From: Haemonchus contortus
Taxonomy: Eukaryota > Nematoda > Chromadorea > Rhabditida > Trichostrongylidae
Direction: 5' to 3'
NCBI GenBank assembly: GCA_000469685.2
Contig: LS997565.1
Location: forward strand, 51,344,501-51,408,500
Length of the DNA stretch: 64,000 nt
Made by a program: the position numbers and the translations under genes. Shown here piece by piece: positions 11,421-24,314 of this stretch. Numbering within the stretch: position 1 is the stretch's first letter; each line of letters begins with the position of its first letter. Under the pieces are notes generated by a model. The model saw only the letters and a list, made by a program, of their open reading frames with translations. It did no database searches and was not told where the DNA came from.

Positions 11421-12647
11421 TGGCGCGTTTTCGCTATAAAACTCAATTTCGATATCATGCTTTCTATAGATGCAGCGGGTGGATTCGACAAGCCCTTAGG
11501 GGAGAAGATAGTACTACACCCGATGCAGAGCAGAGGTAAACACTATTACTATTAACGATTCTTGAAAATCAAGAAAATGAACATATTGTTAATCGAGGAG
11601 AAATGGCTAACAGGGTAGAAGGGAAACTCCGAAGATGCCCGATCACTTGGCAAGTTCATTCTCATTCAAAATCTACATAATTTTTTTCCATAGCGCTGAG
11701 GCTGCCCTCGTTCGGAAGCCTCGATTGCAAAGAGAGGAAATCATCACAAGGTGTAAACCCTTGTCGAAATACAGAGACATGGGAAACCTTCGAAGCATAG
11801 AAAACGCGGTAATACAAACGTGGTCAATGGGAATCATGAAGGGACAGGTTCTAAACCATGCAGTCTTTTATTAGACCAATGTTTCGAGATGCGATTTCCA
11901 CTCCAGCTAGAAGAAAAGATAACAATTAGCTCGATTTTGCTTTATGCGCACTCATAACGAATCACTCAATTTTCGTTGGAGGATCAGCGTCTCACTACCA
12001 GAGTAAGGAGTTTAATTTTCGCCTATAACTGAACGAGCAATCAGGAGCAGAAAATGGGAACACAAAGAAGCAGAGGGAGAAGTTTAGCGACTAGGTGCTT
12101 GAGCAGATCACCATTAGGTCCTCGGAGCTCCGTTATTGAGAATTAAGAAATCAAATAAACATTACAAACTTGAGTGAAAATGTAGTTCGAGGAGGAGGGA
12201 AGTGTGGCTTTCTTCTGCGCCTTTTCTCAACATTTAGCGCTAGAGCGCAGAGAACCAGGGGGGACAACTAGGGTTACCCTCTTTGCGAGCCATAAATGGT
12301 GGTCCAAGAACCAAGAATCGTCTGTAAGCACAAGTAATGTCAATTAATAATCCTTCTCTGCGCTCTAACGGTCAGTGTTGAAAAAAAGCAGTGCCCCTCC
12401 CCACTTTCACCCAAAAAATGTACCGCATAGTATAAAACCACACTAGAATCGCACAGATAAAGGCACAGTTCACGATAGTCTTGGGGTATCTAGTCTCACA
12501 ATCAGACGAGTAGTGGAAGTGATGGCCCACAATAGTGTAAAAGGGGTGAAGGAAACGGAAATCGGCGTATCTAGAGAAATATGAGGTGTTAAAAGGAAAT
12601 AATTAAGGAATGAACGAGAATGTGACGATAGGGGGGGGGGGACGGTA
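11421..12647. other. No supported gene
   Basis: Contains a GGCACAGTTCACGATA repeat end near 12466 and a poly-G run near 12630. No convincing exon was found. Confidence 0.4.
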
Positions 12648-12863
12648 CGAACGTGCGTCCGAGGGTGCGCGCGGCAAAGTTTGTGACGATTTGTACGACT
12701 TCGGCGCCAGTTTTCGGGGTACAAACTCGAATTAGTGTAGTTTAGTAGGGTCGGATGGTCCTCCTAATCCACTCTATTTGAAATTTGCGCCCCAATGACA
12801 GGCGCTGAACTCGTTCAAACCATTACGAACTTCGCCGCGCAGTTTGCCTAGGACGCACGTTCG
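12648..12863. mobile_element. Hairpin MITE, family P, copy 3
   Basis: Palindromic element with ends CGAACGTGCGTCC and GGACGCACGTTCG, each bordered by TA (12646-12647 and 12864-12865), consistent with a TA target duplication. Arms of about 95 bp share GCGGC.AA.TT.GT and GGCGCC blocks with the copy at 4307-4539. Non-coding. Confidence 0.75.
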
Positions 12864-12865
12864 TA

Positions 12866-14763
12866 CACATACCTGACGATAGGAGTTGCATGGAAGTGGT
12901 ATTCGGACGAGCTATTCGAATGCGCGCGCAATTGCGTACAGCTGGGCGCAATAAGCTATTCAGATAGACATAAGATTTAAACTAAGATTTATTGCATGCG
13001 CATAAACACATGGAGGTAGCAAGTACCAAATAAAATACAAGGCTACAAAAAAGTTCTAAGGTTAGGAATTGGACGAGAATAAGACTAAAAACCCGCATGG
13101 GAGGGATATCGGTGTCACTGCGTACAGTAAATACAGTAAGCCAAAGATGCTCAAAGCTGTTTTCCAGGCAGCTGATGATCCTGGCATGAATGGCTTTATT
13201 CAGCACTTTTCTCTCAATTGCTACTCTAATAGTATCGTTCGGCATTCACACAATACAATCTCTGGTCCGTCACTTGACCTCATCCTGGACATTTTTCGAC
13301 CATATAACCGCAGCTATGGTACTAGGGAGTGGATAGGGGCCCAATTTGACTGGATTCTGCTCAGGAGACGGAGAGGTGTGGATTCTCACTGAGGAAAGAG
13401 TGAAAGGAAATGGTTGTAGCGGGTTCTTCATGAAGCAAATAAGATTGTTGTCGTGGAATTGTAACACGACGTGTAATATTATTGCAGATGAAAATGAAAA
13501 TGCAAGATTGACGCGTTTTTGATCCCTCTCTGTGCCATCGCAACAGTGTGGTGTTTAAACGCAATACCTATTACGCTTTTGAATAATAATGAAACAAAGA
13601 TATAAATGTTCCATTGCTTCCTCATCCCAGCTCTTTGTACAGGGTAGGCATAGGAACTCCTCTATGGTGAACCTTGCCTTCTTGAGCTCTCACTTTGTAT
13701 AGGCGATGTGAAAACGATAGCGAAGGCAATAAACTTCTAGCAATTAGCACATGAATAAAAAAGGCATGCCTATGAGCCTCCGCAACTCTGCCATCAATGA
13801 TTGGACAACACCAAATTCGTACCAGCATCTTCTATCAGGCACGCCAAGGAAAAACGTGAGTATGGCGACAAAAACTATCAGCAGCCTATTTGCCTAAAGA
13901 ACTGTTTACTGACCATTCGTCAACAATTGGTTGAACCGCTTCACTGCACGAAAAACTATACATCGAAGTGATGTAGACATCATCCCACTGTTCCGAGGAG
14001 CAAGAAGGAACTCATTCCTCATGGGTTGCTGGACGCAGACTAGATAGTCACAGTTGTCGCTTACCTTTGTAAACAGTAGCGCGCCGCTGCCTACTGCGAT
14101 TCCGAAGTGAGCAAGTCTAAACCGTGCGATGGTTCTGCGCGCGTATTCGAATGCGCAATCATTATATTGCGCGCGCCTATTCGAATGCAACTTATAACGC
14201 GCCGTTGAGAAATGAATTAGATATAGTTGTAGAAAAAGCAAAGTGTAGTAGAATAGAGCGTGTCGAACTCTCCCCATGTAGAAAATAGAGTATTTGAGAA
14301 ATGTGGCAGTAAGGCGACGAGTTGAACGTAAAGAGCCGCTGCAGCACCAGTGTTGCTTTTGAATGACCGCACGTGGGAAAATTATTCAAAACGCAAAACC
14401 CTTGCACGGTTCAAATGTGTCCATCTCGCCCTGCATTGTTCTGCATTGCGCGCTACAAATGCGGCGTGACCTAGTTTCATCGACTCCATCAAGATATAAA
14501 CGACCACACAATCCAAAGAACTAAATGTTGTACATAGATATAAAGATTGAGTCAGAGGGACCTTGTGTTCTATCTACTTTTCCGACTAATATTCAAGGAC
14601 GCTGATAAGGGAATTTCATCGACCAATTAGGATGCCCATTACTTCGTGCACTACGACTCTAACGAGGGGAACGTCCTGCCTTATCGCCGGTGTAGACAGG
14701 TCATGCCGCACACGTCGCGCGCGTCGCAGTCTTTTGCAGTCTCAAGATGGGCAGGTTCCAACG
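12866..14763. other. No supported gene; partial family B end near 14446
   Basis: GCGGCGTGACCTAGTTTCATCGA near 14453-14475 is a solo end of the family B element. Open frames at 13069-13392 and 13906-14277 lack recognisable motifs or codon character. Nothing else could be supported. Confidence 0.4.
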
Positions 14764-15045
14764 GGTGCGCTTCGTTGCGCGTGTCCATCGAAACTAGGTC
14801 ATGCCGCAGCCATCGCATCGCCCAGCCCGCGATACTTGACAATCGTCGCAGCTGTCGGTGGGGCATACGAATTGCGCTTGGTCCACAAAAGTCAGCCAAA
14901 GAGAAGATAACACAGACAAATGCTAATCATTCGCTCCATCGACACTTGGTGGTACTGTAATGTCATCTGAAGATCTCAGTGGGGTGCGCCGCGCGCGAAG
15001 TGGGCGGGGTGACCTACTTTCAACGGACACGCGCAACGGACGTTC
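14764..15045 (+). mobile_element. Short inverted-repeat element, family B, copy 3
   Basis: The most complete copy. The left end (GTGCGCTTCGTTGCGCGTGT, then CCATCGAAACTAGGTC) pairs with the right end (GACCTACTTTCAACGGACAC...) in inverted orientation over roughly 40 bp. The core TTGGTCCACA / AAAGAGAAGATAAC is present. The overlapping open frames are shadows of this repeat. Confidence 0.65.
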
Positions 15046-15205
15046 TCCGGTTCCAACGGTGTAAGGGGTTTGCAGTGGAATTATATTACCGCTAGCGGAC
15101 ATTCGAATACAACTTAGCACGCACTATTGAGGAATGACTGAGATCTATTTGTAGAAAGAGCAGAGTGGAAAGAGAACTGTTGAACTCTCCTTATGGGGGA
15201 CGGTA

Positions 15206-15444
15206 AAGTCGTGTGTCCGACGACGCGCGTGGCAAATTGCTCGGCGAAGTTCGTTGCGAATTTGGACGACTGCGGCGTTTATCTTGTGACCCAAGTTTGA
15301 AGTAAAGTAGATCAGTAAGATTAACTGATCCCGATAATCTTCACCACTTCAAATTTGGGCCACAGTGATAGGCGCTAAAGTCGTTCCTAACACCAGCAAT
15401 TTCGCCGCGCAATTTGCCGTGCGCGTCCTCGGACGCACGACTTG
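15206..15444. mobile_element. Hairpin MITE, family P, copy 4
   Basis: Palindrome with ends AAGTCGTGTGTCC and GGACGCACGACTT and arms of about 100 bp containing GGCGAAGTTCGT and GATAGGCGC blocks, related to the other family P copies. A solo family B end (GCGGCGTGACCTAGCTTCATCG) lies near 15640. Confidence 0.7.
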
Positions 15445-17020
15445 TCACATACCCATCCTTATGTAGAAAACATAGGAACTAGAAAATGAGGCAGCGAAGC
15501 GAAGTTAAAGAAGATTTCCTATTAGACACGTGCAGAACGCTGCAGCAAGGATGCTGCATTCAAATTTAGCCAAGCTGCAAAGCCGTTGCACAGTCCAGTG
15601 TCCATTTCGAGATCGCAATGAGCGCCGCCGCGCGCGACGTGTGCGGCGTGACCTAGCTTCATCGATGGTAGGATCGAAGCGCACCCCTCCGACGCTTAAG
15701 GCTCGAGCCCAGCAAGATCTGGATGAAACATCTGAAGTAGTTCGGAACTGTGCAAAAGGTTTATATGAATGGTTTATATGGTGTCGACATTGGGCGCTAT
15801 TTCGATGGGGAAGCGCTGATCGCTTTGTGAAACGGGTCCCCGTGGATTGTAACTACGCGAAGAATTTCAGATTATATGAATATTTGGCTTCTGTCAAAAT
15901 GTGGGTGAGATACAATTTTCAGTAAACGAAGCGACTCCAGCAATGTCAAATTAGCAGGATTGCATAACGTTTGCTCAAAGTTTCGTCAAGATATTCGCGT
16001 AACAGCTTAAATGCGGACACAAAGACACTATACCAGCAGCCATCGAAAAGTTTTTAGTAAAATCCGGTCAGTTTAGGAGGCTATTAAAATCCCCTGTAAG
16101 CGCATTCACATAGAGATTGCGACCCGGTTTTATCTGCTTTGTGCCGTCACAACTGAAGCTCAAATAATCACGGAATGCTGGTGGATTTCATTGGATTGAC
16201 GTTCCGCTTTGCTAGTGACAATTTAACAAGTGAGTACATAGGGCAAATTCAATCCTCCTTCAGTTTGTTTAAGGTCCCTTAAATCCTCATATTCATCCGC
16301 CCCTCGTATTGACAGCGTTATGCTCGTCAACAACTCAAATTTACTTCAGCAACGTGTAATCAGGTCTTGAAAATTGCTCAACACCGGTCTGATTTAGGTC
16401 AGAACTTCTTCTCGCTCGAACAAGATAAATAGCGAGCGACTGGTTAGCAATGACTCATCTTTCTTCCCCATCGGAATTATCATCCAAAATAGTGCATCAA
16501 AATTTCAATGCATCTTCCTCCAAAAATAACCTTGTACACTCTCGGAACTTACTGGGTGTTTTAAGAAGTGAAAGAGTTCCAGAAAAAGTTCATTGTAATA
16601 GGATTACGAGGACGCTTGGAGCTGATATAAATCCTTTAGTTTATTGAAACGAGTAATTCATAGAGGAAGAAAACGCCAGGAAACGGGTTTGAAGCAAGTG
16701 GACTCAAATCTACTGCTTATTGATAGTCGTTGAAAACGGAGCACGGAGAAGGGGAGAGGGAGGAAAGAATCCAGTTGAGACTAGCGGACATGAGAATACA
16801 TTTCCGGCAGCGACTAACCATTGTGCTGTCCCAAAGCTGGAACATTTTCAATTTCAAAGTCAAGTTCTTTTGGTAATAAGTCATAGAAAAGCCCCAATCC
16901 TAAAACCAACATCTGACATTTTATTACATGCGTTACGCTTGTCGTAGGTAGGCGGATGTGGTGTAGAGGCAAGTTGTGCACAACACACATGCTCTGACAC
17001 AGGTTCCATTTCTATATATA
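15445..17020. other. No supported gene
   Basis: The 131-codon frame at 15530-15925 overlaps a family B end and has no motif. The frame at 16450-16647 is open but has no supporting splice signals that I trust. No other structure was recognised. Confidence 0.4.
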
Positions 17021-18208
17021 CAGGGTGCGCCATAAATATGGTAACAACTTTTTGGACGTCCGTAATTTTCTTGTTTTGAGGGTACTTCAAATCTGCACCT
17101 CCCCTTATATTCATGATATACCTAGACTCCGGTCTCCCTATGTTTACTTCGGTGCTCTCAATTCGTCTGATTTCGAAAAACGGTGGAGCCTTGCAGACGT
17201 CTACCAGCCATTCCCTCTTTGCGCGCATTTGGTGAGTCCCGCTCCTCGTTTCACTATTTCCCACACTGACAGTCTCTTGAATCGCGATGTGTAGTTAGGA
17301 TAGCGACAAACCTCAAAAGGGACGTATTGTCTCACATACAACCCCTTTCCTGAATGGAATTGCTCGGAAAGGAGTACGCTGCAAAACCTGCAGAAATACG
17401 AGAAAAATGAAAAAGGGGTGTGTACAGAAAGGACTACTGATTTGTTTGTATGTTTTACTCCGATGAAGAGAGTCTACCGGAGTAGACATAATTGCATCTA
17501 GATAATTTTCGAGAGCCCTATAAACATCTTGACGAGAGGTTGGAGAGAAAAAGCAAAATCTGTGCATGACATTTGTTGCGCGCGCGGGCACGCGTTTCGA
17601 CAATCCTCTTTTTGACCAAATGGTGTTTAGCGTGGAAGAAAAGTTGAGATACCAAAGTATACGTATATTTCACACTTCGAGTGCTGAAGCCGCTGAGAAG
17701 AGTCGGATCGCCTCCCATAGCCACTTTCCCTATTTGATGATAACTTTTGCTAGAATCTCTACCATCTCAGCAATATCGCAAATTTTGGTCGAAAAAAGTA
17801 CAAAATCATTCAGCTGAGGGTGCTTAGGGATACTATTTGAAAACTACGGGGTGCCTGCTCACAAATGGGAAAATCAAGACTGGTGCTGAAGGAATGTTCG
17901 CGACTTTATCCCAGCTTCCCATTCTCCTACGCATTTCCCGGACTAGATGGCTCGCTGGATATAGTTCATAGTGAAGAGGAAAGCTTGCGCTTAATACGAC
18001 ACCACTGTTACTGCCCGTAAGTAACCACTAAGGAAATCCCAGACCGGAGTTTCTCAAGAAACTCTGCGTGCCGCCGTCGATGAGTAGCCAAAGCATCTTT
18101 GGTAGATGCGATGCATAGTAAATAACTCACATCGATGCACTACGTACCAATATAAACTGCGGTTTTTGTATCCCAATTCTTTTGTTACCATATCTATGGC
18201 GCACTCTG
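17021..18208 (+). mobile_element. Tc1/mariner-like element with complete ends
   Basis: Terminal inverted repeats start CAGGGTGCGCCATAAATATG and end with its inverted match at 18208, flanked by TA on both sides (17019-17020, 18209-18210). Length is 1188 bp, normal for the superfamily. In the last third a plus-strand frame matches a Tc1-like transposase C-terminus, with ETLRAAVDE near 18070 and a degenerate FPDLDGSLDI (about 17940) where the third catalytic acidic residue sits. Many stops and shifts make it inactive. Confidence 0.8.
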
Positions 18209-18310
18209 TATACATAGGTGATCGGCGATAGGTGATTTATATATCATTCACCGTTCATCGACTCCCGTTCCGTTGATCATCGACTTCCTCGAGCGAGCGC
18301 CAGTAATGTC
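18205..18310 (-). mobile_element. RTE 3' tail fragment
   Basis: On the minus strand this reads like the end of RTE ORF and 3' UTR seen at 53800-53860 (GATGATCAACGGAACG, then a repeated GTGAA.GAT tail). It lies head-on to the RTE copy starting at 18411. Confidence 0.5.
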
Positions 18311-18410
18311 TCCATTCGCCCCGTCACGGATCTCCTTTCACTGAGCGTTCTCTCCCACTGGAGGATCCCAGCTAGTTAGGTCGAGGCTACGTAGGGCGTC
18401 CCCAGGTGGC

Positions 18411-20280
18411 AGATGGGGGGGGGGGGGGGGAATCGCCGACTAAAAGTCGCCAGTACTTGCCCAGAGACACACACAGAGACACAGGTGAATTCAGGGTATG
18501 GACTCCCTGATTCTGCTGCGCTTGTCGACATACCTTTTGTTTCTCGCAGGCGTATCCAGCATACGTGTGTGGGAAGTCTGTGGATGCAGTTGGTATCCCG
18601 CTCCCATATTTGGGAGGTGAATCAGGGCCGCCTCCAGAAGTAAAGCCCCTCGACCACTTCGAGACAACCTGGCAAGGTCCCGGAGCCAACCCAGCCCCCA
18701 CGTTAGAGCCTGGCAAGCTACACGTGGGCAATCACTTGCCGAAAGCGGTGGTAAGAATGAGCCTCATTCCCCCGAAGGTGAGGGGCCCCTGATGGGCAGC
18801 GGTTGGTGCCAGTACCGCTCGGCAGAGGCTGCTGAAATCTCGGGGTCAAAACAGGTTGCCTAAAGGACTGAGATAGCGATCTGTACTTTCAACGCACGGA
18901 CGCTTGCATCGGAAGCGTGTATAGAAGACCTGATGATGCAAGCTAGGGAGATCATGTTCGACGTCGTCGTGCTGACCGAGACGATAAGGCGCCGCTCGCT
19001 GCACGCTGTATTTGAAACTGGAGAAGAAGTGTTTCTAGGAACATACGGCAGCAAAGGCGTCGTAGGTTTCCTCGTCAATACGCACTTGGCCATGAACATT
19101 GATTCGTGCGAAAGCTTAACAACCTGAATCGTACGTTTGCGATTAAGAAGATGTGGATCGACTCCGATTTCAACCATCTCCGTTGCCTACGCGCCAGCAT
19201 CAACTACAAAGAAGAGTGGAAGCGTTCTATATGGATCTGGAGAGGCCTACAGAAGAGACCATACCTTTTACAAGGTTATCGTCGGCGACTTCAAGGGCTC
19301 CACATGGGACTCGTGGAACGAAATGGAATGAGTAGGGTGGAAGGATGTCCGAGTTTATCATGTCGACTTATACCATCCAGGAAACTCGCAGTTCCAGGAG
19401 TCCTCTCATTTGCGATGGACATCGAAGACACATGGTGGACAGTTTCATAATTAAATAAACCACATCTCTTCAACTGGAGATTTTGCCTGACTGACGTCGC
19501 TGTTGCTCCAAACTTCCATATGGGATCGGACCACCGTCTCCTCCGCGCTAGATTCTACTTCTCAGTGCGTGGAGAGCTACGAAATTCAGGAAACGAATTC
19601 CCAAGACCTCCATCAACTGGGACCACATCCCTTATCTCGCTAATCAATGGGAAGATCGATGAAGAATACAGCCGACTCGTGAAGATCTTCACGGTAGTGC
19701 TAGGGAAGCAGAGAGTTTAAAAGTAGCCAAAAACGACTCTCTTCGGAGACTCTCGAGCTGATACGCCAGCGTAGAATCGCGCGCACTACAGGCAACCATC
19801 TAATGTCGTCGGGTTCTCCACGACGTGGACACGGCATTCCGACAGGTATCGCATGGAGAGCCTAGCCAGAGTTCTGACCATAACTGTTGAAAGACTCTTC
19901 AGATGTTTGATCCTGTCGGGACCGTGCGCCGTACAATTTTTCATCGACGTGATGACATGTCGAATTTCAGAATGGAGAAGCGAAGGAGTGATATAATCGT
20001 CTTGCCTAAGATGGTGGGTAGGCAGGTAGACGTGGCTGTCGAAGGGATCCGAGTAGAAATCGTAGATGACCTTCTCCATTGCCCTTCGAAATGCAGTATT
20101 TATTTGGTCAGTCCAACGAAGGGAAGTCATCTTGGTCCTGCAATAGACGAAACTCTGTCGGGCTTCGCGAATGCTCTTTCCGGCTTCAGCGGCTTCGTCC
20201 ATGACTGCTGCTCTTCTCTCTTTTAAACCTTAATCGCTTCTTTGCAAGCTTCGCGAGTTTGGGCGTTTGTTGATGGGAAA
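18411..20280 (+). mobile_element. RTE-type non-LTR retrotransposon with internal inversion
   Basis: A 5' leader (after an 18-bp poly-G run) is followed by an apurinic-type endonuclease relic on the plus strand: a tract near 18950 ending VVLTET, VGF and MNIDS segments near 19060, VYAP-like near 19170, and GSDHRLLRA at 19520, the conserved C-terminal SDH motif. The linker runs in plus orientation to about 19800. From 20280 back to 19801 the next part of the same protein (AAEAGKSIR, DFYSD, YLSECRVH) lies on the minus strand. The RT catalytic core and 3' end are absent. Multiple stops make it dead. Confidence 0.8.
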
Positions 20281-22739
20281 CAAATCAGACAGCTAGGAAA
20301 ACCTAGGTTTAACGAACGCCCTTCTGAACATTCCACTGTTCGAAACATTGCTGAACATAGAACGCGATAGAGACCATAATCATAATTCAGTAACTATAGA
20401 AAAATCAAGCCAGCAGCCTTGATTCATCGCATAATAGATGAGCTGTCATTGTATTTTTTCTCTTCGAAAACCAAACTGTCATACATACGACTTAAAAAAC
20501 TATAAAATCGATGAAATTTTGAAGTTTTCAGGTCATACCCTCTTCTTTAAGAGTAAACAATAGCAGTCAAGTGCTAGTTCTTAGCTCTCGACCTTTTTAC
20601 CGTGTTTATATACAATAAGAGTGCCTGAAAACGTTAGTACGAAAGTAAGATTAGGTAAGAATGGCCAGAATAATGTAGGAGAGGTGGTCATGGGAATAGG
20701 TGTGGACCAAGACACGTATTACTTACTGAACCCCTCCAATTGTAACAGGCTTCGATATCAGCTACATATGTATGTCCAAATGAACGTTCACTGAAACGCT
20801 TAAACACACAAAAACGAGCTGTTTGATTGGCACGATTTTATAAGGCTAGCAGAAAAACCATACCACTGGCAAGAAGACAAGGAGAAGTCCTTTACTAGGA
20901 GAGCACCAGCAAGTAACAGAGTGTCGTGCAAGTAACACCACACCTGACTTGTTTTGGTTAGAGGAAGGAGAGCGAACGCGCCAGGCTAATGGCATTGGAG
21001 CGGCCTGACTATGTGCTCAATCAAGCATCTGTAATAGTGTCACTAACGCTAAAGTATTTCCTGTCATGGAATGGTAGATTGCTCTTATTTTAAGACTCAT
21101 CAAACTTTCAAATCAGTGTTTGGCAAAGAATTAGAGCTTCTAACACTCTAAGGACTATTTCCATGAACTGAAACGGCTACTGTTGCTTATTATTCCCTCA
21201 TTGTTGAGCAGGCAGCAAACCTTTCAAGTGGCGAAGGTGGCTTTGTAGCTATGAAACAAATGAACACTAAGCACTTTCCGTGAAACAGTAATGTCAGTGA
21301 TACCCTCTCAGTGATTATTACTATAAAACTACACCTATGTATTGGAATAGAAAAAACGATTATACAGCAGGGAAGGATTATGTTCAACATGCTGAAGCAA
21401 AGAATGCCTTGCAGGCTCAGTTCATCTCTCGAGATTCTTGGTCTCTGAGATTTAATTTTGGATGAAACTATGATCTCCATGAATAGCAAAAGGTACGCAG
21501 TAGAGTTGACAAACGGCTAGATGAGCCTTGCAAGGGTTTGAAAGCCGGTTTCGGCGACGTGTATGCCACCACCGGAACGCGCACTCTTATACTGCTACCT
21601 GTACGCAATGGCACCCACATCCGGACAGCTTGTCCAAATGACCTTCCAAAAGTTTGACGTCACAGTCTCGTTCAACACTTGATTTTGCTTTTTTTGAAAA
21701 TTGGTATTTCTTTAGAAACGCCTACTTTGAAGCATTCTTCCCCACTTTTGCATTATTCTAGGCTATCGCTTCCATTATTTGTCTAAAACTAGATACATTG
21801 AAATTATCATGAACTGTTCATCTAACACCTTGTTATAATGAGCTTAGTGTTTGCCCAACTCGACAATGCGCTTTTACGTGATTGAAATAACTACACAAAA
21901 AAAGGACCAAATGAACATAACGGAAAAAGGAGATTTGCGCTTAGACTAGTAGGACTTGAGCAGCAACCAAGGAGTCTCAAATACGCTACCACTGCTGCCC
22001 CAAAACAACTGATTACCTCCCAACCCCCCCCCCCCCCTAACAGAAGCAACTAATTCATTCAAAAATAGTACTTTATACGATTATACGAAACGCCCATCAT
22101 ACATGTTTTTGCAAACGAGGCGCAATTGGTGGGCAGAACATAGCTATTACCTATTCTTTGATGAGTTTGCAAGAATGCAGCGGATCGATAATCGCAATCT
22201 CAAATGGAAGCAGGCCAGAAGACGGATTAAACGGAAATGCTTCATGCAGATAGCATCTGGCATTTCGGTAGAGCTCGAAGAGCGTTCATCATCTCCGCAA
22301 AACAGCTGAGGGATTTATTTGATCGTAATGGCAGTTTTGAGCAAACTCCTCTCTTTTTCCACTCTCTCTCACTCTCTCCCTCCCTGGAGATTGTCAAATT
22401 TCAAACTAAGCCGTTGCATTGAGAAGTGAGCCGGGTGAATCACCTTAACTTCAACTTCAATGCACACCTATGGTGACTTGTATAGTAGCCAACATAACAC
22501 CGTTTTCTAAAAATAACAAGGTAAAAACAACTAGTCTGGAACATAACGCAATGCGTGAATAGAGTTTTTGAGGTACTATAAAGTCCTTACTCAAAAAGCA
22601 TACTCATTTTCAGCACGTAACGTAAGGAAATGGCTACGAATTGCTGTTTTGGCTGTTTTTAAGCAAAGTTTTTCAAGATCTCTGGTAGAGCAATCATGAA
22701 AAGTTAGTAGATTCGAAGCTGCAAAGAATTGAGTTACTA
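20281..22739. other. No supported gene
   Basis: AT-rich sequence with a C run near 22026. The frame at 22103-22309 is open on both strands in overlapping frames, so no strand can be chosen. No transposon ends were recognised. Confidence 0.4.
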
Positions 22740-23480
22740 TTGCTCGGGGAACGCCGCTTCAGGCATATCCAAGACACCTAATGGAAATTCTCAGTGAAGC
22801 TCGTTTGGACTCGTTCCAAAAAAATGAATAATTTTCTCTCGAAGGAGAAGGAAATCCATATTCAATTATAGGCATGACATACATTTTGCAAACCCTAGAC
22901 AAAATGGAGGGATCCTTACTGGATAGAGTTCAGTAGTAAGTATAGACGATTCGGCTGCAATATTAAGACAATGGATATCAAAGCATAGGTTGTTGTTGAT
23001 TCTAGAGCATAGATCTCTGGTTTTTGGAACTTGCTTGATAGAGAGGATTGAACGTGATTCTTATGTCTAGCAAAACTTTCCCAAACTAGAGTACTTTAGT
23101 TTTTTCTATACAAATGGGACCATTCCACGAGAGTGACCAAGTAATTACCAAGTCCATTGCTCGCTGAACTGTTTAGCAGTCATTCCGACACCCAACTGAT
23201 TTATAAATCGTGATGTCGTCTGCGAACATCTGCGAATATTTTACGTGTCACGCCACATTATCTAATTAAAGATGGAGAGAACTTCGCTCCGTTAAAGAAT
23301 TGTTCTGAAAAATCCCCTCTCCCCTTTATTTTATAGTATCCTGCTTGTAGGCGCTAGAACCTGACCGAGTCAGAATTACAGTTCTCCATAGCAAGGTACT
23401 CGATCACCCTTGTGAGGTCATTGTATCATATTTGATCGCTCGCGAAAAAGTTTCTTTTGAATGATGTCAGTTCGTTATGA
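22740..23480 (-). pseudogene. CR1/Jockey-like reverse transcriptase C-terminal relic
   Basis: On the minus strand, in shifting frames, the palm motif FADD/YADD-like region (near 23235) is followed by a helix with W-S-L-W-N and ..KTKVL.FGK (near 23110), then IEYGFPSPSR and SLRISIRCLGYA toward 22750. This order is the RT C-terminus of CR1/Jockey-type elements, also seen at 48830-50560 and 60206-61250. It is heavily mutated and has no endonuclease. Confidence 0.6.
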
Positions 23481-24314
23481 CAAGTTGCCTCGACTTTGAA
23501 TAGAAAAAACAAGGTGGCATATCACGATGAAACCGATTGAAGGCCCGTTCACTCGTTCACTATGATTTTGGGGTTCGTGATTTTAGACGAATAATGGAAG
23601 TATGAAGTAGTCCAAAATAAAGCGAAAGTGGCGAAGTAACGCGAAAATCGGCGCGTTCAATGAAATATAAAGCTCGAAAAAAGTAGTGAAATTAGGGATC
23701 GGACAAGAATGTTACGACAAAACTTGCATGGAAGTGATATCAAGAACTAGCTAGCTACTCAAGAACTAACTAGCTGTTCAAATGCATGTGCCACTGCGTA
23801 CATCTGGCTATGGTAAACTGTCTGTGTGCACATGCATGCAGGAATACACCTGCAAGATGACAGAAGATATAGATTTACGCAATACAACAGAAACCCGCCG
23901 TCCATTCCCTGTATTCACCTCCACCTCTGGGTATGTACTGGTGACTTCTGATCCTTAGTCTGTTTTATTCTCCTATTCACCATCTGGGCCGCGCCACGCA
24001 ACTTCGCCACCAACGGATAGAGATCCTTTAGTGAGCGAAAACTTTCAGGGAAGCAGTCCGTGGAACAAAGAATAGCTTAAATTTATAGTCGATTACTATC
24101 AAACGTTCACAGGTCAAAAATATGAAACGATATTTCTAATTTCATCATGCACAGAGCTGCTCAATCTGCGCAGCACCGCCTTCACATTGAGATTTCACCC
24201 AGACACTTTAACAACTCATATTTGGTAAATCACCACCACACCCAAGTTGTATTACATATACGTATTAAACTGATTTCTTTTAGCTAGGAAGCGAAGGCAC
24301 TGCCTCTCGGTTAG
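23481..24314. other. No firmly supported feature
   Basis: A repeat-like tail with AATCGGCGC and GGACAAGAATG blocks lies near 23640-23720. A possible small exon ends at a good donor (GTATGT, 23932), but its frame cannot be fixed. Confidence 0.35.

Noticed and set aside
18565..18792. A proline-rich protein upstream of the RTE endonuclease
   Set aside because: It lies in the RTE 5' leader, which is similarly placed in other RTE copies; better explained as leader sequence.
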